Source: an uncultured Faecalibacterium sp.
GTDB lineage: Bacteria; Bacillota; Clostridia; Oscillospirales; Ruminococcaceae
Length of the DNA stretch: 42,116 nucleotides
Assembly: GCA_934512105.1 (NCBI GenBank)
Contig: CAKSWQ010000016.1
Location: 1-42,116, forward strand
Reading direction: 5' to 3'
Positions within the stretch are counted from its first letter, which is position 1. Each line of letters opens with the position of its first letter. Both the position numbers and the translations under genes were made by a program. This document shows positions 38,124-42,116 of the stretch, in pieces. The notes under the pieces are model-generated. The model was not told where the DNA came from and ran no database searches. It saw only the letters and a program-made list of their open reading frames with translations.

Positions 38124-38783
38124 GTGCTGCCCACACTGGATGCGCGTCTGACCGCAGCGGCAGAGCTGGTGCGCCCGGGACAGCCGGTGGCAGACATCGG
38201 CTGTGACCACGGCAAGCTGACGGCGGTGCTGGCGGCTTCGGGCAGATACCCGAAGGTCATCGGGGCAGACCTGCGCCCCGGTCCGCTGGCCAAGGCAAAA
38301 CAGACGCTGGAAAATGCAGGTTGTCTGGACCGCGCTGAGCTTCGGCTCGGCGACGGTCTTTCTGTGTTGTCTGCCGGGGAGGTGGGCAGCATCGTGCTGG
38401 CAGGCGTGTCGGCACAGACCACATGGGAGATCATCGAGAAAGCGCCGTGGGTGTCCGCTGTGGGCGGGCCGCGCCTTGTCATGGTGCCCGCCACCCGGCA
38501 CAGTGAGCTGCGCCGCTGGCTGTGGCAGCACGGCTTTGCCCTTGTGGCCGACCGCCCGGTGCAGGCCGCAGGCCGCTGGTATGCGGTGATGGCGGCAGAG
38601 TACACCGGCGAGGTGACCGAGCCCACCTTTACCCAGTGTCTGCTGGGGGATACCGGCCGCTGGCCGGAGGGCGCGGGCTACGCCGCATGGCAGCGGGCAA
38701 AGCTGCCCCGGATGCGGCTGGGCGTGCCGGACGGCAGCCCACTTGCCGCAGAGATGGATGCCATTCTGAAAGAGGGAAACTGA
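38124..38783 (+). CDS. trmK: tRNA (adenine-22-N1)-methyltransferase TrmK
   Basis: Forms m1A22 in the D-arm of tRNAs. 219 residues from GTG 38124, directly after the DUF1858 stop. The SAM motif is VADIGCDHGKLTAVLA, then VIGADLRPGPLAKAKQTLE, LRLGDGLSVL and SIVLAGVSAQT (motif IV region, usually containing a GMGG-like turn, here AGVSA). The order trmK-nif3 is conserved in Firmicutes (yqfN-yqfO). The changed motif IV is worth checking for activity. Confidence 0.9.
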   Translation: MLPTLDARLTAAAELVRPGQPVADIGCDHGKLTAVLAASGRYPKVIGADLRPGPLAKAKQTLENAGCLDRAELRLGDGLSVLSAGEVGSIVLAGVSAQTTWEIIEKAPWVSAVGGPRLVMVPATRHSELRRWLWQHGFALVADRPVQAAGRWYAVMAAEYTGEVTEPTFTQCLLGDTGRWPEGAGYAAWQRAKLPRMRLGVPDGSPLAAEMDAILKEGN

Positions 38784-38784
38784 A

Positions 38785-39561
38785 ATGACCACGGTACAGC
38801 AGGTATACGAAGTAATGCAGCGGCTTGCCCCGCCGGAGCTGGCAGAGCACTGGGATAACCCCGGCCTGCTGGTGGACTGCGGCGGCAACGTGCGCCGGGT
38901 GCTGGTGACGCTGGACATCACCCCGGAGGTGGTGGCAGAGGCTGCGGCAAAGCAGTGCACGGTCATTGTGGCGCACCACCCGGTCATCTTTGACCCGCTC
39001 AAGCGGCTGTGCCCCGCCGATGTGCCCTATCAGCTGGTACAGGCGGGCATTTCCGCCATCTGTATGCACACCAATCTGGATGCCGCCGAGGGCGGGGTGA
39101 ACGATGTGCTGGCGGACCTTTTCGGCATCCGGCAGCGCACCGCCTTTGCAGACGGCTGCGGCCGGGTAGGGGAGATCGACCCCATCACCGTGCCGGAGTT
39201 GGCCGCGCTGGCGCAGCACAAGCTGGCGGCGCTGTGCAACACACCGGCCACCGGCGCAGCGGTGCAGGTGAAGTTTGCCGATGCCGGAAAGCCGGTGCAC
39301 CGGCTGGCGGTCATCAGCGGCGCGGGCGGCAGTCTGTTTGCCGAGGCCATCGCCGAGGGCGCGGACTGTCTGCTGACAGGCGAAGCCAACCACCACCATG
39401 CACTGGATGCTAAGCGGCTGGGGCTTTCCCTCATTGCGGCGGGGCATTACGCTACCGAGTTTCCGGTGACCGCCGTCGTGGCATCTGCTCTGTGCGCCGC
39501 CCTGCCGGAAGTGGAGGTGCTGGTGAGCACCGAGAACCGCGACCCGTATACTTATTTATAA
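38785..39561 (+). CDS. Nif3-like dinuclear metal-centre hexameric protein
   Basis: 258 residues. Metal ligands: His64-His65 in VAHHPVIF, CMHTNLDAAEGGVND near 92, and HYATE near the C-terminus. It lacks the inserted PII/CutA-like domain that lengthens B. subtilis YqfO to about 370 residues. These hexameric proteins are conserved with TrmK, but their reaction is debated (a GTP cyclohydrolase type I activity has been suggested for some). It starts 1 base after the trmK stop; a family A repeat begins 9 bases after its stop. Confidence 0.92.
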   Translation: MTTVQQVYEVMQRLAPPELAEHWDNPGLLVDCGGNVRRVLVTLDITPEVVAEAAAKQCTVIVAHHPVIFDPLKRLCPADVPYQLVQAGISAICMHTNLDAAEGGVNDVLADLFGIRQRTAFADGCGRVGEIDPITVPELAALAQHKLAALCNTPATGAAVQVKFADAGKPVHRLAVISGAGGSLFAEAIAEGADCLLTGEANHHHALDAKRLGLSLIAAGHYATEFPVTAVVASALCAALPEVEVLVSTENRDPYTYL

Positions 39562-39569
39562 AAGGAGAA

Positions 39570-39667
39570 CCCTCTCCGTCATTGCTGCGCAATGCCACCT
39601 CCCCCGAAAGGGGGAGGTCTTTCAGCATAAACCAAAAAACCGGCAGCGCCGCAGGCGACTGGGAGGG
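39570..39667. repeat. Family A repeat, copy 4 (98 bp, short form)
   Basis: Starts CCCTCTCCGTC, has the first hairpin CATTGCTGCGCAATG, then CCTCCCCCGAAAGGGGGAGG, and ends GACTGGGAGGG. It lies between nif3 and rqcH, ending 26 bases before the rqcH start; like the copy at 3726 it is followed by TTATA. Confidence 0.85.
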
Positions 39668-39693
39668 TTATAGATAAAACGAGGTAAAACACT

Positions 39694-41448
39694 ATGGCAC
39701 TGGATGCCGCGACACTGGCACTGACGGCAGCGGAGCTGAAAGCCACCCTGACCGATGCCAAGATCGCAAAAATTTTTGAACCCACCCGGGATGAGCTGGT
39801 CATCACCCTGCGCACCCGCACCGATACCTACGCGCTGCTGCTGTCTGCCCGCAGCGGCTCTGCCCGGGTGTGCCTGACCGAGGAGACCTTTGAAAACCCC
39901 GAGACGCCGCCCTCCTTCTGTATGCTCATGCGCAAGCACCTGACCGGCGGCAGACTGCTGGACGTGCACATGGAGCCGGGCGACCGCATCGTCTACTTTG
40001 ATTTTCAGTGCACCAACGAGATGGGCGACCTTGTGCGCAACACCCTGTGCGCTGAGCTGATGGGACGCTACTCCAACCTTGTGCTGGTGCAGAGCGGCAA
40101 GATCATCGACGCCCTCAAGCGGGTGGATTTTGAGGACAGCGACGTCCGGCAGCTGCTGCCGGGCCTGCCCTACACCACGCCCCCCAAGCCTGCCCGCCCG
40201 GATTTTCTGCTGGTGAGCAGCGCGTCCATCGTGGCGGCGGCCTGTCAGCGGGAGCTGCCGGTGGCAGATGCCCTGAATAAGACAGTGGCCGGCGTAGGGC
40301 CGGTGGTCTGCCGGGAGGCTGCATGGCGCGCCTTTGACGGGGAGCACCTTCCCGCCAATGAGCTGACTGATGCCCAGAAGCGCAGCCTGATGGCGGCGAT
40401 CGATGAACTGAAGGAGCTGCACGCGCAGGGCGGCTGTCCCTGCAGCGTTACCGCGCCGGACGGCAAGCCGGTGGAGTATACCTTCTTCCGTCCGCAGCAG
40501 TACGGCGAGCAGTACACCATCCGGGAGTGGCCGTCCTTCAACGCAATGCTGGAGGGCTACTACGCCGAGAAGGACCGCGCCGAGCGGCTGCGCACCAAGA
40601 GCAAGGAACTGCACAAGGCGGTGCACAATATGTACGACCGCGCTCTGCGCAAGCAGGCAGCCCGGCAGGAGGAACTTGCCGCCAGCGGCAAAAGCGAAAA
40701 GCTGCGCCTGTACGGCGAGCTGCTGTCTGCCAACCTCTATCTGGCGCAAAAGGGCATGAAGAGCCTGACCGTGCCCAACTGGTACGATGAGGGCAAAGAG
40801 GTGACCATCCCGCTGGATCTGCGGTTCAGCCCCAGCCAGAACGCCCAGAACTTCTTTAAGAACTACAAAAAGAAGCAGACCGCCGCCCGGATGCTGGTAG
40901 ACCTGCTGGCCGAGGGCGAAAAGGAGATCGCTTATCTGGAAACGGTGCTCTACGAGGTGGAAAGCGCCTCCGGCGAAGCTGCGCTGAACGAGATCCGCAT
41001 GGAGCTGAAAAATCAGGGCTACCTGAAATACTACAAGCAGCGGGACAAAAAGCAGAAGCCTGCGGACTTCCTGCGCTATACCTCCAGCGACGGCTTTGAG
41101 ATCCTGGTAGGCCGCAACAATGCCCAGAACGACAAGCTCACCCTGCACACCGCCCGGGGCAAGGACTTATGGTTCCATGTGCAGAAAGCCCCCGGCAGCC
41201 ATGTTGTGGTCATGAGCCGGGGCGAGGACATCCCGGACACCACCAAGCAGGAAGCGGCGGAGCTGGCGGTCATCCATTCCAGCGCCTACAAGGCGGGCAC
41301 CGGCGCCAAGGTGGCAGTGGACACCACCGAGGTGAAGAACATCTGGAAAGCAAACGGTGCCAAGCCCGGCATGGTGCTGTACGAGGTGTACACCACCGTT
41401 TATATCACCCCGCGTGAGGGGCTGGAAGAGCAGCTGAAGAAGAAATGA
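39694..41448 (+). CDS. rqcH: NFACT family protein RqcH
   Basis: Ribosome quality control factor: binds split 50S subunits carrying peptidyl-tRNA and recruits tRNA-Ala to add C-terminal alanine tails that mark stalled peptides for decay. 584 residues: NFACT-N (about 1-205, including IAKIFEPTRDELVITLR), the HhH-like region, a long coiled-coil middle (about 275-430, rich in Lys and Glu), and the NFACT-R domain (about 445-570) with YTSSDGFEILVGRNNAQNDKLTLHTARGKDLWFHVQKAPGSHVV. The DR motif usually seen in NFACT-N could not be confirmed here. It was once called fibronectin-binding protein. A strong terminator follows. Confidence 0.93.
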   Translation: MALDAATLALTAAELKATLTDAKIAKIFEPTRDELVITLRTRTDTYALLLSARSGSARVCLTEETFENPETPPSFCMLMRKHLTGGRLLDVHMEPGDRIVYFDFQCTNEMGDLVRNTLCAELMGRYSNLVLVQSGKIIDALKRVDFEDSDVRQLLPGLPYTTPPKPARPDFLLVSSASIVAAACQRELPVADALNKTVAGVGPVVCREAAWRAFDGEHLPANELTDAQKRSLMAAIDELKELHAQGGCPCSVTAPDGKPVEYTFFRPQQYGEQYTIREWPSFNAMLEGYYAEKDRAERLRTKSKELHKAVHNMYDRALRKQAARQEELAASGKSEKLRLYGELLSANLYLAQKGMKSLTVPNWYDEGKEVTIPLDLRFSPSQNAQNFFKNYKKKQTAARMLVDLLAEGEKEIAYLETVLYEVESASGEAALNEIRMELKNQGYLKYYKQRDKKQKPADFLRYTSSDGFEILVGRNNAQNDKLTLHTARGKDLWFHVQKAPGSHVVVMSRGEDIPDTTKQEAAELAVIHSSAYKAGTGAKVAVDTTEVKNIWKANGAKPGMVLYEVYTTVYITPREGLEEQLKKK

Positions 41449-41459
41449 TTTGAATTTTG

Positions 41460-41498
41460 GGGTTCTGAAAAGCCCGCGGGCTTTTCAGAACCCTTTTT
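41460..41498 (+). terminator. Terminator of rqcH
   Basis: GGGTTCTGAAAAGCC and GGCTTTTCAGAACCC form a 15-bp perfect stem around a CGCG loop, followed by five Ts. Confidence 0.94.
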
Positions 41499-41511
41499 CA
41501 CAGGTGAAACG

Positions 41512-41663
41512 CCCTCTCAGGCGCTCCCGCGCCAGCTCCCCCAAAGGGGGAGCCAAGCTGTTACGTTCGTTGCTGAAGCTTTAAGTGTAATGAGAAAGCT
41601 TCCGGCGGTGCTCTTGCCTCTCCCTTTGGGAGAGGTGGATTTGCGAAGCAAAGACGGAGAGGG
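41512..41663. repeat. Family A repeat, copy 5
   Basis: Starts CCCTCTCAGG with the same first hairpin as the copy at 6559 (GGCGCTCCCGCGCC) and ends GACGGAGAGGG; internal CTCCCTTTGGGAGAGG near the right end. First of three copies placed head to tail; this 668-base terminal stretch holds no credible gene. Confidence 0.82.
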
Positions 41664-41684
41664 CGCACGCTGTCAGCCACAATA

Positions 41685-41815
41685 CCCCCTCAGTCTCGCT
41701 GCGCTCGCCAGCTCCCCCAAGGGGACGCCTTTCGGCGCTGCCGCAAAGTTTCCCGCCACAGCTAAAGCCGTCCCCTTGGGGAAGGTGGCATCGCCGCAGG
41801 CGATGACGGAAGGGG
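41685..41815. repeat. Family A repeat, copy 6 (131 bp)
   Basis: Starts CCCCCTCAGTC and ends GACGGAAGGGG; same length and inner sequence as the copy at 34236, with different end hairpins (CATCGCC..GGCGATG here against TTGCCGC..GCGGCAA there). Confidence 0.87.
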
Positions 41816-41821
41816 TACTCC

Positions 41822-41921
41822 CGGGGCAAGCGGCTTTACCCTTGAGCCAGAAACCTTCCGGCAGCGTTCTTGGCTCTCCCTTTGGGAGAGCTGTCAAAGC
41901 CGTAGGCTTTGACTGAGAGGG
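41822..41921. repeat. Family A repeat, copy 7 (left end degenerate)
   Basis: Only the right portion is clear: GGCTCTCCCTTTGGGAGAGC, hairpin TCAAAGCC..GGCTTTGA and end GACTGAGAGGG at 41911-41921. The left boundary is an estimate. Confidence 0.65.
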
Positions 41922-42044
41922 CGTACGCCGTTAGCAGACGGAAGGAGTATCCCTATATAATAGGTATAACCCCCGCCTTTCCCGCCCATACTGATGCTGC
42001 AAAGGGGAGCGGGGGAGTTTTCCACCGGCAAAAAGCGCCGGGAT

Positions 42045-42059
42045 TGTGCATCTTGCACA
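42045..42059. promoter_or_regulatory. Perfect inverted repeat near the window end
   Basis: TGTGCA at 42045-42050 and TGCACA at 42054-42059, 3-base centre. It sits in AT-richer sequence that may lead to a gene beyond the window, so it could be an operator. The 42060-42116 stretch has a TTGACA (42073) but no matching -10. Confidence 0.35.
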
Positions 42060-42116
42060 GAAAATACGGCCATTGACAAAACAGAGAAAATAAAAAAGAA
42101 AAATCGTAATTTTCTG

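Noticed and set aside
41512..41921. CRISPR array
   Set aside because: The repeats are long, palindromic, unequally spaced and vary in sequence; there are no uniform spacers and no cas genes.
42073..42116. Promoter at the right edge (TTGACA at 42073)
   Set aside because: No -10 box lies at 16-18 bases; the sequence there is A-rich without a TATAAT-like hexamer.
1..42116. Insertion sequences, prophage or integrase genes
   Set aside because: No transposase, recombinase or phage structural gene could be recognised in any frame.

Overview
The window looks like a chromosome segment of a GC-rich, low-branching Gram-positive gut anaerobe of class Clostridia, most likely family Oscillospiraceae/Ruminococcaceae (Faecalibacterium, Gemmiger or Subdoligranulum type). 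The support is indirect: Firmicutes gene orders (ruvC-ruvA-ruvB, ecfA1-ecfA2-ecfT-truA, trmK-nif3), a SpoIIE-type phosphatase, an RqcH-type NFACT protein, strong AGGAGG ribosome sites, and an abundant palindromic repeat family that I associate from memory with such genomes. No database search was possible, so genus is an inference.

Layout, left to right. 1-568: intergenic, with tRNA-Val(GAC) and its terminator on the minus strand. 569-3717: Holliday-junction operon ruvCAB and an RNA-methyltransferase-like gene. 3968-8806: ECF vitamin-transporter core (ecfA1, ecfA2, ecfT), truA and a DUF5711-like membrane protein. The conserved ecfT-truA link is split by two different repeat elements. 8868-11894: CvpA-like protein and a zinc-finger Clp ATPase. 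12052-12696: small XRE regulator plus membrane protein under a textbook promoter with an operator-like palindrome. 12854-14323: gltX. 14508-18019: spoIIE, a cytoplasmic-looking pectin methylesterase and a 53-residue membrane peptide.

18136-21665 is on the minus strand: a relatively AT-rich secreted protein of unknown function and an OmpR-type two-component system. 21928-23217 is a fused glycosyltransferase/hexapeptide acyltransferase. 23478-27902 holds a TatA-like propeller protein, a TIGR01440/YwlG protein, YggS and an ABC exporter, followed by a CAU-anticodon tRNA (probably Ile2). 28103-34112 holds two small unknown membrane proteins, a GHL10-type glycosidase, a lipoprotein, a DMT exporter, a YgjP-type metallopeptidase and a polysaccharide flippase.

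34511-36772 is the most interesting gene pair. A polytopic DUF1538 membrane protein, internally duplicated, is followed 14 bases later by a small soluble protein that reads as two PII-like domains in tandem. The pair is driven by a strong promoter with a perfect inverted repeat at the expected transcription start. I infer a PII-gated transport system. 36885-39561 holds YitT, a DUF1858 protein, TrmK and Nif3; 39694-41448 is RqcH. The last 670 bases are a terminator and a cluster of family A repeats.

Two repeat families run through the gaps. Family A (3726, 6559, 34236, 39570 and three near 41512-41921) begins CCCTC(T)CAGTC and ends in the inverse; two copies are exactly 131 bp and differ mainly in their terminal hairpins. 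Family B (6710, 23224, 34121) couples a 15-16 bp perfect GC hairpin to a conserved box of about 45 bases. Differences among the three copies are mostly compensatory, which suggests selection on structure.
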